Below, one piece after another: positions 29,408 to 39,051 of a stretch of DNA of 64,000 nt. This DNA is from Candidatus Latescibacterota bacterium (GTDB taxonomy: Bacteria; Latescibacterota; UBA2968; UBA8231). A model generated the notes under the pieces. It was not told where the DNA came from and made no database searches. It saw nothing but the letters and a program-made list of their open reading frames with translations. The stretch covers positions 1 to 64,000 of the forward strand of contig SLHA01000087.1 of the NCBI GenBank assembly GCA_007136405.1, written 5' to 3'. Within the stretch, counting starts at the first letter, position 1. The number at the start of each line of letters is the position of its first letter. A program made the position numbers and the translations under genes.

Positions 29408-29764
29408 ATACATAATAATACCATATACAGGCACCAAATACAGACGCCAACCCGAAAAGCAGGTCACCGCCTGCCCTGGCCGGCAGGCCGCATACGCCCA
29501 AACACGCCGGCCGACACGCCAGACAAAGAACCGCCATAATCCGCCCATGCATGCCTTGACATCCCAGACCGGACGCAGCCGACAGCTCGGACGCAGTCGC
29601 ACGCAGGCTCGACACCGGCCCACCACCCGATACGACCCGCCCCAGGACCCGGGTCAAGCATGATACATCCAACAAGAAGACGGGCTACACAAGAAACTTC
29701 CCGAGCACCATAGCCAGGAAACCCTCTGAGCATCCCAGCCAGCAACTCCCTGACCGAAACCCCC

Positions 29765-29826
29765 TTGACTGATGCCGTCATCCCCCATAGTTTGTTATGC
29801 AATTCACAACGTTACTGCTTTCACAA
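29765..29826 (+). promoter_or_regulatory. rex-hyd promoter with 35-bp tandem Rex operator
   Basis: TTGACT-N17-TAGTTT; operator TTGTTATGCAATTCACAACGTTACTGCTTTCACAA at 29792-29826. Confidence 0.8.
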
Positions 29827-29848
29827 ATCCCTCACGGGAGATTGTAGG

Positions 29849-30499
29849 GTGAGTCGCAGACAGGCGGTTTCTCCTAAATGCATCTCGCGCCTGAGTCTCT
29901 ATGGGCGGTTGCTGTCCACGGGCGTCGGCAGTACCAGCGGACGGGTCTATTCCCATGAACTCGCGCGCCTGGCCGGAGTTTCTGCCGCACAGGTCCGGCG
30001 GGATATCATGGGTCTGGGATGCTCCGGAACGCCCAATACGGGATACGATGTTCAGGCTCTGGGGTCGATCATCACGGAATACATCCATACACCGGAGGGC
30101 CAGCGGGTCGCCCTGGTCGGAGTCGGCAACCTCGGCAAGGCCATACTCACGTATTTCAGCCATGGCAGTAAGACCCGCCTGCGGCTGGTGGCCGCGTTCG
30201 ACACCGCCCGGGACAAAACCGGCCGCGTGCTGCACGGATGCCGATGTCACCCCATGGAGGAAATGAGCGACGTAATCCGCCGCGAAAACATCACGGTGGG
30301 CATCATCACCGTGCCGGCGGATGTCGCCCAACAGACCGCGGATGCGCTCATCAATGCCGGGGTAACCGGCATCCTGAACTGCGCGCCCGTGGCGCTCCAG
30401 GTTCCCGCCCGGGTATATGTGGAGAATCTGGACATCACCATCAAGCTGGAAACCGTCGCATTCTTTGCGCGTAGTGGCAGACCTCAGGCGGACGGTTGA
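29849..30499 (+). CDS. rex: Redox-sensing transcriptional repressor Rex
   Basis: RLSLYGRLL..VYSHELARLAGVSAAQVRRDIMGLG..GYDV; VALVGVGNLGKAIL Rossmann motif; GTG start at 29849. Confidence 0.92.
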   Translation: MSRRQAVSPKCISRLSLYGRLLSTGVGSTSGRVYSHELARLAGVSAAQVRRDIMGLGCSGTPNTGYDVQALGSIITEYIHTPEGQRVALVGVGNLGKAILTYFSHGSKTRLRLVAAFDTARDKTGRVLHGCRCHPMEEMSDVIRRENITVGIITVPADVAQQTADALINAGVTGILNCAPVALQVPARVYVENLDITIKLETVAFFARSGRPQADG

Positions 30500-30535
30500 T
30501 CCCGCACCCGCCACCTATCCTGTGGAGTGAGCGCC

Positions 30536-31027
30536 ATGGCACAAGTGACCAGTGAGAAGTACGAGGCCATCCTGGATCGGCATCAGGAGGCCGGACGCGA
30601 CCACCTCATCCCCCTGCTGCAGGAGTTGCAGGACATGGAGGGGTACGTGTCCCGGGAAGCGGTTCTTGCCATCGGTCAGCACCTGAAGTTGCCGGCAAGC
30701 AAGATCTACGGAGTAGCTACGTTCTACAACCAGTTCCGGTTCCAGCCCCAGGGGAAATACCATTTCATGGTATGCCGCGGCACGGCCTGCCATGTCAAGG
30801 GCTCTGACAAGGTGCTGGACATGCTGGTCAAGCAGCTGGGGATCGGACCCGGGGAAACCACACGCGACAGGCTGTTCAGCCTTCAGGTGGTCGCCTGCAT
30901 GGGTGCCTGCGGCCTGTCTCCGGTGGTCAACCTCAATGGTGAATTCTACGCCAAGGCAACCCCTGCCAAAGTCGCCAGCATCATCCATGAATGTCGGGAG
31001 AAGGAGTCGGTCCATGCAGCCGGGTGA
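30536..31027 (+). CDS. hydC: NuoE/HydC-like 2Fe-2S subunit of bifurcating hydrogenase
   Basis: YGVATFYNQFRFQPQGKYHFMVCRGTACHVKGS; VACMGACGLSPVV. Confidence 0.9.
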   Translation: MAQVTSEKYEAILDRHQEAGRDHLIPLLQELQDMEGYVSREAVLAIGQHLKLPASKIYGVATFYNQFRFQPQGKYHFMVCRGTACHVKGSDKVLDMLVKQLGIGPGETTRDRLFSLQVVACMGACGLSPVVNLNGEFYAKATPAKVASIIHECREKESVHAAG

Positions 31028-34000
31028 AAGGCAGAAAACGGGAAACGGCAGATCCAACCGGTGCTGGGATGTGCCCCAGGCACCGGATCTGGCCCTTCTG
31101 AAAATGCTCCGGACGGGCAGTCTGGCCGTGGCTACCAGCGAAGACGAGCAGACTCTGAATGAGCGCATCGCCGTCCTGCGGCGCCAGCAACTGGCGCAAC
31201 CGGTCGTCTATATCGGTGCCGGGACCTGCGGTCTGGGCGCGGGTGCGGCCAAAGTGATCGAGAGCGTCCACGCCTATCTGCGGGACCAGCAGGTAGAGGC
31301 GGAAGTAGTCGAAGTGGGCTGTGTGGGTCTGTGTTCCGAAGAACCCATACTGGACATTCAATTGCCGGGACGGCAACGCGTGTCCTTCGGCAACCTTACC
31401 GCCGAGGCGGTACCCGGCCTGCTCTCGCAGGTGCTGTCCGGCGTCATCCCGCCGGATCTGTTGCTGGGTCAGTTCCGGGACGAAAATCTGGTACCCTGGG
31501 AGGACGTTGCTTATCTGGACGAGCACCCCTTCATGGCGCCGCAGAAGCGCTGGGTCCTGGCCAACTGCGGTATCGTCGATCCGGCCAGCGCCGACGAATA
31601 CATCGCCCGGGGAGGCTTTGGTGCCATGGCCACGGCACTCTCCCAGTATACTCCGGACGAAGTCTGTGACATCGTCGAGAAAAGCGGCCTGCGCGGCCGC
31701 GGTGGCGCCGGGTTCTCCACCGGTACCAAGTGGCGTTTCGCGCGCCAGTCCGCCGCGGACCAGCGGTATCTGATCTGTAATGCCGACGAAGGCGATCCCG
31801 GGGCATTCATGGACCGGGCTGTGGCCGAAAGCGACCCGTACCGCCTCCTGGAAGGCATGGTAATCGCCGCCTATGCTATCGGCGCCACCAAGGCGTACAT
31901 CTACATCCGCGCGGAATACCCGCTGGCCATCAAGCGGCTCACGGATGCCATCGCCTGGGCTGAAAAGTGCGGCTTGCTGGGCGACAACATACTCGGCAGC
32001 GGCTTCAACCTGGACATCATCATCAAGATGGGTGCCGGTGCCTTCGTCTGCGGCGAGGAAACCGCCCTCATTCACTCCATAGAAGGTAAACGCGGCATGC
32101 CACGGCCGCGGCCACCATATCCCACCACCTCGGGCCTGTTCGGCAAACCTACCGTCATCAACAATGTCGAAACGCTGGCCAACATCGCCGCCCTGATGAC
32201 CATGGGCTGGGAACAGTTCAGTGCCATGGGAACGGCGAAGAGCAAAGGCACCAAGGTGTTCGCTCTGTCCGGCATGGTCAATCGCACCGGCCTGGTGGAA
32301 GTGCCGATGGGCACGGAGATCCGCCGCATCGTCTTCGAGATCGGTGGAGGCATTCCCAACAACAAACGATGCAAGGCGGTTCAAATCGGCGGTCCTTCCG
32401 GCGGTTGTATTCCGGAGGCGCACATGGAGCTGCGGTGCGACTACGAGGAACTCAGGGATTTCGGTGCCATCATGGGCTCAGGGGGGTTCGTCGTACTGGA
32501 CGAGACCACCTGCATGGTGGATCTGGCCAAGTATTTCATGGAGTTCATCCAGAGCGAAAGCTGCGGCAAGTGCATCCCCTGCCGTGAGGGCACGCGACGC
32601 ATGCTGGAGATCCTGCAGGCCATCACCCGATCGCGCCATCAGGAAGAAGGCATCGACGCGCTGATCCGTTTTCAGGGCGTGCTACAGCTTAGAGGCCTGG
32701 CCGATGTCATCCGTTCCACCTCGCTATGCGGTCTGGGCCAGACCGCGCCCAATCCGGTGCTCAGTACACTGCGCTGGTTCGCGGACGAATACGAAGCGCA
32801 TATCCAGGAAAGGCGCTGCCCATCGGGCACCTGCCGGGATCTGGCGGGAGCCCCCTGCCAGACCACCTGTCCGGTGGAAACCGAGGTGTGGCGCTACGTG
32901 GCTCATATCGGCCGCGGCGAGTATGAGGAAGCATATCGCGTCATTCGCCAGGCCAATCCCCTGCCATCGGTCTGTGCCCGCGTCTGCGACCATCCCTGCG
33001 AACAACTGTGCCGCGCCGGCAGCACCGGCGGCGAGCCTATCGCGGTTCGCAACCTCAAGCGCTTCGTCGTGGACAACGTGGATCCATCGGTATACAAGAC
33101 CATGGTCAAACCAGCGGCTCCAGATGCCCCACGGATTGCCGTGATCGGCTCCGGACCGGCCGGCCTGGCGGCAGCGCATTACCTTTCTGCGGATGGATAC
33201 CGCGTAACGCTCTTCGAGCGCGAGCAGATCCTCGGCGGCATGCTCACCAGTGCCATTCCGGAATACCGCCTCCCCCGGGAGGTCCTTGACCGGGAAATCG
33301 AGGCCCTGCTCAACGAGAACACCGAAGTCAAGCTCGGGACCGAGCTGGGCAGGGACTTCACCGTGAATTCCCTGCTGGCTGACGGGTACCGGGCCGTATA
33401 CGTAGCGCTCGGTTCACACCAGAGCCGCAAACTCGACGTTCCCGGCGAGGATGACATGGACGGCGTGTATCCCGGCATCGATTTCCTCAAGCGGTTCAAT
33501 CTCCACGGCGAACAGCTGGCCAAAGGGCGGGTCGGAATCGTCGGTGGCGGCAACTCGGCCATGGATGCGGCCCGCGTAGCGTTGCGTCAGGAAGGCGTGG
33601 ATTCGGTGACCGTGTACTATCGCCGTACCCGCAACGAGATGCCTGCATTCGAGGAAGAGGTAGAGGCTTGCCTGGAGGAAGGCATCGACATCCGGCCCCT
33701 GGTGGCTCCGGTACGGGTACTGTCCAGGGACGGCCGCCTTACCGGTCTGGAAATCATCCACAACCGTCTGGGCGAGCAGGACGAGAGCGGCCGGCGGCGG
33801 CCGGTGCCTGTCCCGGGAACGGAGGAGCAGATTCCTCTGGACACGCTTATCGTGGCTATCGGAGAGCAGCCGGAAGTAACCGTCCTGGATGGCTTGAACC
33901 TGTCCAGAAACGGCACGCTGTCCATCAACCAGGAGTCCTTCATCACCAACCGCGCCGGCGTCTTTGGCGGTGGTGATGTGGTAACCGGCTCCAACACGGT

Positions 34001-34292
34001 CATAGACGCCCTTGCCGCCGGCAAGAAGGCCGCCGTCATGATCGAACGCTACCTGACCGGCAGGCAGATGCGGGTGTTGCCCCGAACCGCACTTCCCAGC
34101 GTATACATCGAACCGGTGGCGTCCGGAGAGGACGGTGGGGAGATCGAGGCCCGCGTGGCGCCGCCCTGCCTGGCCCGCGACCAGCGGTGCACCAGTTTCG
34201 CCGAAGTCGAGCTGAGTATGAGCGAAGAGGACGCTGTCCGCGAGGCCAGAAGGTGCCTGCGGTGTGACTTGCATTTCACCCAGCCCAACTGA
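31014..34292 (+). CDS. HydB (NuoF-like, FMN/NADH) fused to GltD/NfnB-like FAD-NAD(P)H oxidoreductase
   Basis: 1092 aa uninterrupted; HydB motifs GRGGAGFSTGTKW, MGAGAFVCGEETALIHSIEG, ESCGKCIPCREGTRR; then PCQTTCPVETEV, GSGPAGLAAAHYLS, VGGGNSAMDAARVALR. Confidence 0.92.
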   Translation: MQPGERQKTGNGRSNRCWDVPQAPDLALLKMLRTGSLAVATSEDEQTLNERIAVLRRQQLAQPVVYIGAGTCGLGAGAAKVIESVHAYLRDQQVEAEVVEVGCVGLCSEEPILDIQLPGRQRVSFGNLTAEAVPGLLSQVLSGVIPPDLLLGQFRDENLVPWEDVAYLDEHPFMAPQKRWVLANCGIVDPASADEYIARGGFGAMATALSQYTPDEVCDIVEKSGLRGRGGAGFSTGTKWRFARQSAADQRYLICNADEGDPGAFMDRAVAESDPYRLLEGMVIAAYAIGATKAYIYIRAEYPLAIKRLTDAIAWAEKCGLLGDNILGSGFNLDIIIKMGAGAFVCGEETALIHSIEGKRGMPRPRPPYPTTSGLFGKPTVINNVETLANIAALMTMGWEQFSAMGTAKSKGTKVFALSGMVNRTGLVEVPMGTEIRRIVFEIGGGIPNNKRCKAVQIGGPSGGCIPEAHMELRCDYEELRDFGAIMGSGGFVVLDETTCMVDLAKYFMEFIQSESCGKCIPCREGTRRMLEILQAITRSRHQEEGIDALIRFQGVLQLRGLADVIRSTSLCGLGQTAPNPVLSTLRWFADEYEAHIQERRCPSGTCRDLAGAPCQTTCPVETEVWRYVAHIGRGEYEEAYRVIRQANPLPSVCARVCDHPCEQLCRAGSTGGEPIAVRNLKRFVVDNVDPSVYKTMVKPAAPDAPRIAVIGSGPAGLAAAHYLSADGYRVTLFEREQILGGMLTSAIPEYRLPREVLDREIEALLNENTEVKLGTELGRDFTVNSLLADGYRAVYVALGSHQSRKLDVPGEDDMDGVYPGIDFLKRFNLHGEQLAKGRVGIVGGGNSAMDAARVALRQEGVDSVTVYYRRTRNEMPAFEEEVEACLEEGIDIRPLVAPVRVLSRDGRLTGLEIIHNRLGEQDESGRRRPVPVPGTEEQIPLDTLIVAIGEQPEVTVLDGLNLSRNGTLSINQESFITNRAGVFGGGDVVTGSNTVIDALAAGKKAAVMIERYLTGRQMRVLPRTALPSVYIEPVASGEDGGEIEARVAPPCLARDQRCTSFAEVELSMSEEDAVREARRCLRCDLHFTQPN

Positions 34293-34324
34293 CCTTGGGG
34301 GCTGCATACAGTCGAGGATTAGAG

Positions 34325-36046
34325 ATGGTCAATATAGAAGTAAACAAACGCAAAGTGGAGGCCAAAGAAGGTGAGACTCTTCTCACCGCTCTGCGGCGCG
34401 AGGGCATTCACGTGCCCACGCTGTGTCATGTCGATGGCCTTACTCCCACCGGTGCGTGCCGGCTTTGCGCCGTGGAGGTGGAGGGAGCGCCGGCCCTGGT
34501 TCCCTCTTGTTCGTTTCCGGTGAGCGAGGGGATGAAGATCCAGACCCATTCCGCCCGCGCCCTGGAAGCTCGTCGCACCATAGTGCAACTGCTCCTGTCG
34601 AATCATCCGGACGACTGCCTGTATTGCATCCGCAATGGTGGCTGCGATCTGCAGCAACTGGCGCAGGAGCTGGGCGTCAGGCAGCGTCTGTTCAGCGGCA
34701 AACGCAGTGTGGGCAAGCTGGATGTGTCCAGCCCCTCCATCGTACGCGATCCGGACAAATGCATTCTGTGCGGCAAGTGCGTGCGGGTCTGCGAGGAAGT
34801 ACAGGGCGTGGCGGCCATCGACTTCGCCCGCCGCGGCAGCCAGGCCACGGTGGCCACCGCCTTCGACACCGGTCTCAATCTGTCCAGCTGCATCAACTGC
34901 GGCCAGTGCATCATCGCCTGCCCCACGGGCGCCCTGGCCGAACAGTCACACATCGACCGGGTGATGCGCGCTATCCGCGATCCGGAGAAAACCGTGGTGG
35001 TCCAGCATGCGCCTGCGGTATCGGTCACCATAGCCGAGGAGTTCGGCTTGAAGCGGGGCATCGACGCGAACGGGAGCATGGTCACCGCACTGCGGCGCCT
35101 GGGCTTCGACCGGGTCTTCGATACTTCGTTCACCGCCGATCTCACCATCATGGAGGAAGCCTCAGAGCTGGTGCAGCGTATTCAGACCGGCGGTGTGCTG
35201 CCCATGCTGACCAGTTGCTCCCCCGGCTGGATCAAGTTCGTCGAGCAGTTTTATCCGGATTTCGTTCCCAACCTGTCTACCTGCAAAAGCCCGCAGCAGA
35301 TGCTGGGCGCGCTGGCCAAGTCCTACTGGGCCGAACAGGAAGGCGTGGATCCGGCCAACGTATTCTCCGTCTCGATCATGCCCTGCGTGGCCAAGAAGTT
35401 CGAGATGGGCCGTCCGGAACACGGTCACGACGGCCAGGCCGACATCGACGCGGTATTGACTACGCGCGAGCTGGCCCGCATGATCAAGACTGCAGGGCTC
35501 AGCCTGGAAGACCTGCCGGCCGGCAAGGCCGATTCACCCCTGGGCGAACGCACTACGGCAGGCAAGATATTCGGTGCCACCGGCGGTGTCATGGAGGCAG
35601 CGGTACGTACCGCGCACTACCTGATCACCGGAGAAGACCTGCCGGATCTCAAAATCCAGCCCCTCCGGGGAACACAAGGCATCAAGGAGGCGGCAGTGGA
35701 GATCGCCGGTATTCGTGTCGGCGTAGCCGTGGCCAGCGGCCTGGGTAATGCGCGCCAGCTCATCGAACAGATCAGGAATGGCCGGCAGGATCTGCACTTT
35801 ATCGAGATCATGACCTGTCCCGGCGGATGTGTCGCCGGAGGCGGCCAGCCTCTGAACACAGACCAGGACATGGTCAAAGCTCGTTTGCAGGCCTTGTACT
35901 CCATCGATCGGGACGAGACGGTGCGCACCAGCCACGCCAACACCGAGGTCGCCAGGCTGTACGAGGTCTTCCTGGGCGAACCGCTGAGCCACAAGAGTCA
36001 CGAACTGCTGCATACGCACTACACCAAGCGCGAAGTCCTCATCTGA
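34325..36046 (+). CDS. hydA: [FeFe]-hydrogenase catalytic subunit HydA
   Basis: H-cluster motifs TSCSPGW, MPCVAKKFE, EIMTCPGGCVAGGGQP; N-term 2Fe-2S and His-ligated 4Fe-4S. Confidence 0.94.
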   Translation: MVNIEVNKRKVEAKEGETLLTALRREGIHVPTLCHVDGLTPTGACRLCAVEVEGAPALVPSCSFPVSEGMKIQTHSARALEARRTIVQLLLSNHPDDCLYCIRNGGCDLQQLAQELGVRQRLFSGKRSVGKLDVSSPSIVRDPDKCILCGKCVRVCEEVQGVAAIDFARRGSQATVATAFDTGLNLSSCINCGQCIIACPTGALAEQSHIDRVMRAIRDPEKTVVVQHAPAVSVTIAEEFGLKRGIDANGSMVTALRRLGFDRVFDTSFTADLTIMEEASELVQRIQTGGVLPMLTSCSPGWIKFVEQFYPDFVPNLSTCKSPQQMLGALAKSYWAEQEGVDPANVFSVSIMPCVAKKFEMGRPEHGHDGQADIDAVLTTRELARMIKTAGLSLEDLPAGKADSPLGERTTAGKIFGATGGVMEAAVRTAHYLITGEDLPDLKIQPLRGTQGIKEAAVEIAGIRVGVAVASGLGNARQLIEQIRNGRQDLHFIEIMTCPGGCVAGGGQPLNTDQDMVKARLQALYSIDRDETVRTSHANTEVARLYEVFLGEPLSHKSHELLHTHYTKREVLI

Positions 36047-36051
36047 CAGGT

Positions 36052-36450
36052 ATGAATATGAGCGACGACAAGAAGATCCTTATCGTAGACGACGACGCGG
36101 ACCAGCGCGAGATCCTGGCCATCGAACTCCAGAGTGCCGGTTACCAGGTGCTTACGGCCGAGGGCGAATCCGCGGCCGAAGACTTGCTGATGTCCACCCG
36201 GCCGGACCTGGCGGTGGTTGATCTGATGATGGACAACATGGACTCGGGTTTCGTCCTTTCGCATCGCATCAAGCAACTATACCCGGAAACCCCGGTCATC
36301 ATCCTTACCAGCGTGGCGGCGGAAACCCGGCTGGAATTCAACATCGATCCGGACGACAAACAGTCATGGATCAAGGCGGACGCCTGGATCGACAAACCGG
36401 TTCGTGCCGAACAGTTGTGCGGCGAGATAGAGCGGCTCCTCAACGCCTGA
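36052..36450 (+). CDS. Single-domain response regulator
   Basis: ILIVDDDADQREILAIEL; VVDLMMDNMDSGFVL; IDKPV. Confidence 0.9.
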   Translation: MNMSDDKKILIVDDDADQREILAIELQSAGYQVLTAEGESAAEDLLMSTRPDLAVVDLMMDNMDSGFVLSHRIKQLYPETPVIILTSVAAETRLEFNIDPDDKQSWIKADAWIDKPVRAEQLCGEIERLLNA

Positions 36451-36553
36451 GACCCGCTCCCGCCATCGCCTTCCAGCCGCGGCTACGACGGTCTGCCTGA
36501 ACCCGAGCAAACCGGCCGGCCGCCGTAGCCTGCGCCGCTCTACGGAGAAAGAC

Positions 36554-37417
36554 GTGTACGAAATCCTGCACAAGGAACGCCTGAACCCGACCTGCCACCT
36601 GATGGTCGTGGCCGCGCCGGGAGTGGCACGCAAAGCCCGGGCCGGACAGTTCGTCATCGTGCGCACGGACGAGTACGGTGAACGCATTCCGCTGACCATC
36701 GCCGACTTCGACCGCGATAAGGGCACCATCACCATCATCCTTCAGGAAGTGGGCAAATCCACCATGGAGATGGGTACCCTGCGTGTCGGAGACGGATTGG
36801 CCACCTTTGCCGGTCCGTTGGGCCATCCCACCGAAGTTCAGCAGTACGGAACCGTGGCCTGCGTGGGCGGCGGCGTGGGCATCGCTCCGCTGTTTCCCAT
36901 CACTCGAGCCCTGAAGGAGGCCGGCAACGAAGTCGTTTCCATCATCGGCGCCCGCTCCAGTGATCTGCTCTTCTGGGAAGAGCGCATGGAGTCGGTGAGT
37001 AACCGCCTGATCGTATGCACGGATGACGGCAGTCGCGGCAGGCAGGGAGTGGTGACCGAGCCGCTCACCGAGCTCCTCGAGGAGCGGCCGGGTCAGATAG
37101 CTCGCGTCTGGGCTATCGGACCGGCGATCATGATGAAATTCGCATCTCTGGCCACCCGCCCTTACAAGGTGCCGACGATCGTCAGCCTGAACACCATCAT
37201 GGTCGACGGCACCGGCATGTGCGGTGGCTGCCGGTGCCTGCTGGAAGACGGCGCCCGGTTCGTCTGCGTCGACGGCCCGGAATTCGACGGCCACAAGGTG
37301 GATTGGGACAACCTGCTTTCGCGCCAGCAGTTCTACCGGGAGGAAGAGCAGCAGGCCGTGGAGCGCTGGCAGCACCGCTGCCAGCTCGACGAAGCCGTGG
37401 CCAGGGGAGGGAGCTAA
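36554..37417 (+). CDS. nfnA: NfnA-like ferredoxin-NADP+ reductase subunit alpha
   Basis: GTG start; RAGQFVIVRTDEYGERIPLTIAD; GGGVGIAPLFPITRAL; GTGMCGGCRC. Confidence 0.88.
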   Translation: MYEILHKERLNPTCHLMVVAAPGVARKARAGQFVIVRTDEYGERIPLTIADFDRDKGTITIILQEVGKSTMEMGTLRVGDGLATFAGPLGHPTEVQQYGTVACVGGGVGIAPLFPITRALKEAGNEVVSIIGARSSDLLFWEERMESVSNRLIVCTDDGSRGRQGVVTEPLTELLEERPGQIARVWAIGPAIMMKFASLATRPYKVPTIVSLNTIMVDGTGMCGGCRCLLEDGARFVCVDGPEFDGHKVDWDNLLSRQQFYREEEQQAVERWQHRCQLDEAVARGGS

Positions 37418-38872
37418 GTGGCTGAACTCACGAACAAGGAACGGATGCGCATACCGCGGCAGGACATGCCGGTCCAGGATGCCGCCGCGCGTCGCGCCAA
37501 CTTCGACGAGGTGGCCCTGGGGCTGGAAACCGAAGCAGCCCGGCTGGAAGCTGAGCGGTGCCTGCAGTGCTCCAGGCCGCGGTGCGTCGAGGGATGTCCG
37601 GTGGATGTGGACATTCCCGGTTTCATCGAGGCTGTGCGCACCGGGAACCTGTCCGAGGCAGTGCGCATCATGAAAACCCGGAACAGCCTTCCGGCCATCT
37701 GCGGCCGCGTCTGCCCCCAGGAGACACAATGCGAACAGTTGTGCATCCTGGGCAAAAAGGGTGAACCCGTGGCCATCGGCCGGCTGGAACGGATCGTAGG
37801 AGACTGGGAACTGCGCGAGCGCACGCAGGCGCTGGAAAAAGCCCCATCCACCGGCAAGCGCGTCGCCGTCGTCGGTTCGGGGCCGGCGGGTCTCGTGTGC
37901 GCGGTGGATGTAGCTCGCCAGGGCCATGACGTCACCCTGCTGGAATCGCTGCACCTGCCGGGAGGGGTGTTGACCTACGGCATACCGGAGTTTCGGCTCC
38001 CCAAGAGCGTGGTCATGGGGGAGATCAACCATGCCATCGAGAACCTCGGGATCAGGCTGTGCGTCGACCATGTCATCGGGCGCATCGCCACGCTGGCTGA
38101 ACTGCTGGACGAATACGACGCGGTCTTTCTTGGCACCGGCGCCGGCTTGCCCTCGTTCATGGATATTCCGGGTGTCAACCTCAACGGCGTCATGTCGGCC
38201 AACGAGTTCCTCAGTCGCGTCAACCTGATGCGCGGATATGACTTCCCTCAGTACGACACCCCGGTCAAGATCGGCGAACGGGTGGTCGTCATCGGCGCCG
38301 GCAACGTGGCCATGGATGCAGCCCGTTGCAGCATTCGTCTGCAGGAACTGCACGGAAACGGCCGGGGAGAGGTGCATATCGTGTACCGCCGGTCGCGGGA
38401 GGAGGTACCAGCCCGTGCCGAAGAGGTGGATCATGCGGAGGAAGAAGGAGTCATTTTCGACTTCCTGACCAATCCCGTCGAAATCATGGGCGATGAGGCC
38501 GGCAAGGTCACCGGGATGCGATGCATCCGCATGCAGTTGGGTGAGCCGGACGACTCCGGGCGACGCCGGCCGGTACCCGTCGAAGGATCGGAATTCGACC
38601 TGCCGGTTGACACCGTCATCTTCGCTCTGGGCACAAGCCCCAATCCTCTGGTCTTCGTGGAGGCGGAGTCGTTGTCGCGCAGCAGATGGGGCACGGTGAT
38701 CGCCGACGAGGAGACGGGACGAACCACCACAGCACGGGTCTGGGCCGGCGGTGATGTTGTCACCGGAGCGGCAACGGTCGTCAGCGCCATGGGAGCCGGG
38801 CGGCGTGCCGCCGCCGACATCCACGCTTTCCTGGCCGGCGAACTGGAGCCATGGAGCGACTCCGAGACCTGA
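37418..38872 (+). CDS. nfnB: NfnB/GltD-like NADPH-dependent oxidoreductase
   Basis: CLQCSRPRCVEGCPVDVDIPGFI; GSGPAGLVCAVDVARQGHDV; GAGNVAMDAARCSIR. Confidence 0.9.
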   Translation: MAELTNKERMRIPRQDMPVQDAAARRANFDEVALGLETEAARLEAERCLQCSRPRCVEGCPVDVDIPGFIEAVRTGNLSEAVRIMKTRNSLPAICGRVCPQETQCEQLCILGKKGEPVAIGRLERIVGDWELRERTQALEKAPSTGKRVAVVGSGPAGLVCAVDVARQGHDVTLLESLHLPGGVLTYGIPEFRLPKSVVMGEINHAIENLGIRLCVDHVIGRIATLAELLDEYDAVFLGTGAGLPSFMDIPGVNLNGVMSANEFLSRVNLMRGYDFPQYDTPVKIGERVVVIGAGNVAMDAARCSIRLQELHGNGRGEVHIVYRRSREEVPARAEEVDHAEEEGVIFDFLTNPVEIMGDEAGKVTGMRCIRMQLGEPDDSGRRRPVPVEGSEFDLPVDTVIFALGTSPNPLVFVEAESLSRSRWGTVIADEETGRTTTARVWAGGDVVTGAATVVSAMGAGRRAAADIHAFLAGELEPWSDSET

Positions 38873-38888
38873 GACCGGATGCGGACTG

Positions 38889-38927
38889 TTGACATCACCC
38901 GCATGCGGTGTATCCCGCCGCATGCGG
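38889..38927 (+). promoter_or_regulatory. Candidate promoter of the hydrogenase-domain kinase with two palindromic operators
   Basis: TTGACA (38889-38894) N16 TATCCC (38911-38916); CCGCATGCGG at 38899-38908 and 38918-38927. Confidence 0.55.
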
Positions 38928-39051
38928 CAACCGTCACCTGGGTTGGTGGGTGCCGGGTTCGAATGTGGCCGGTTTGGTGCGGCAGTCTGCTCCTTCGTCG
39001 TGATCGAAAGGAGACCGCTAGCGTGCACATTCTTCCTGCGACCGTTGCCCT

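Noticed and set aside
29376-29675. 99-aa minus-strand ORF with TM-like stretch (LLFGLASVFGACIWYYYVSV)
   Set aside because: Its 3' end is formed by the tandem Rex operator, no convincing RBS or family resemblance; kept only as a remote alternative to the ncRNA idea.
38945-38975. GGTTCGAAT suggesting a tRNA
   Set aside because: No complementary stems around it; intergenic sequence between nfnB and the sensor kinase.
36440-39028. 862-aa minus-strand ORF
   Set aside because: Lies antisense to receiver, nfnA and nfnB, which have clear motifs; H/Q/D/A-rich composition typical of high-GC shadow ORFs.
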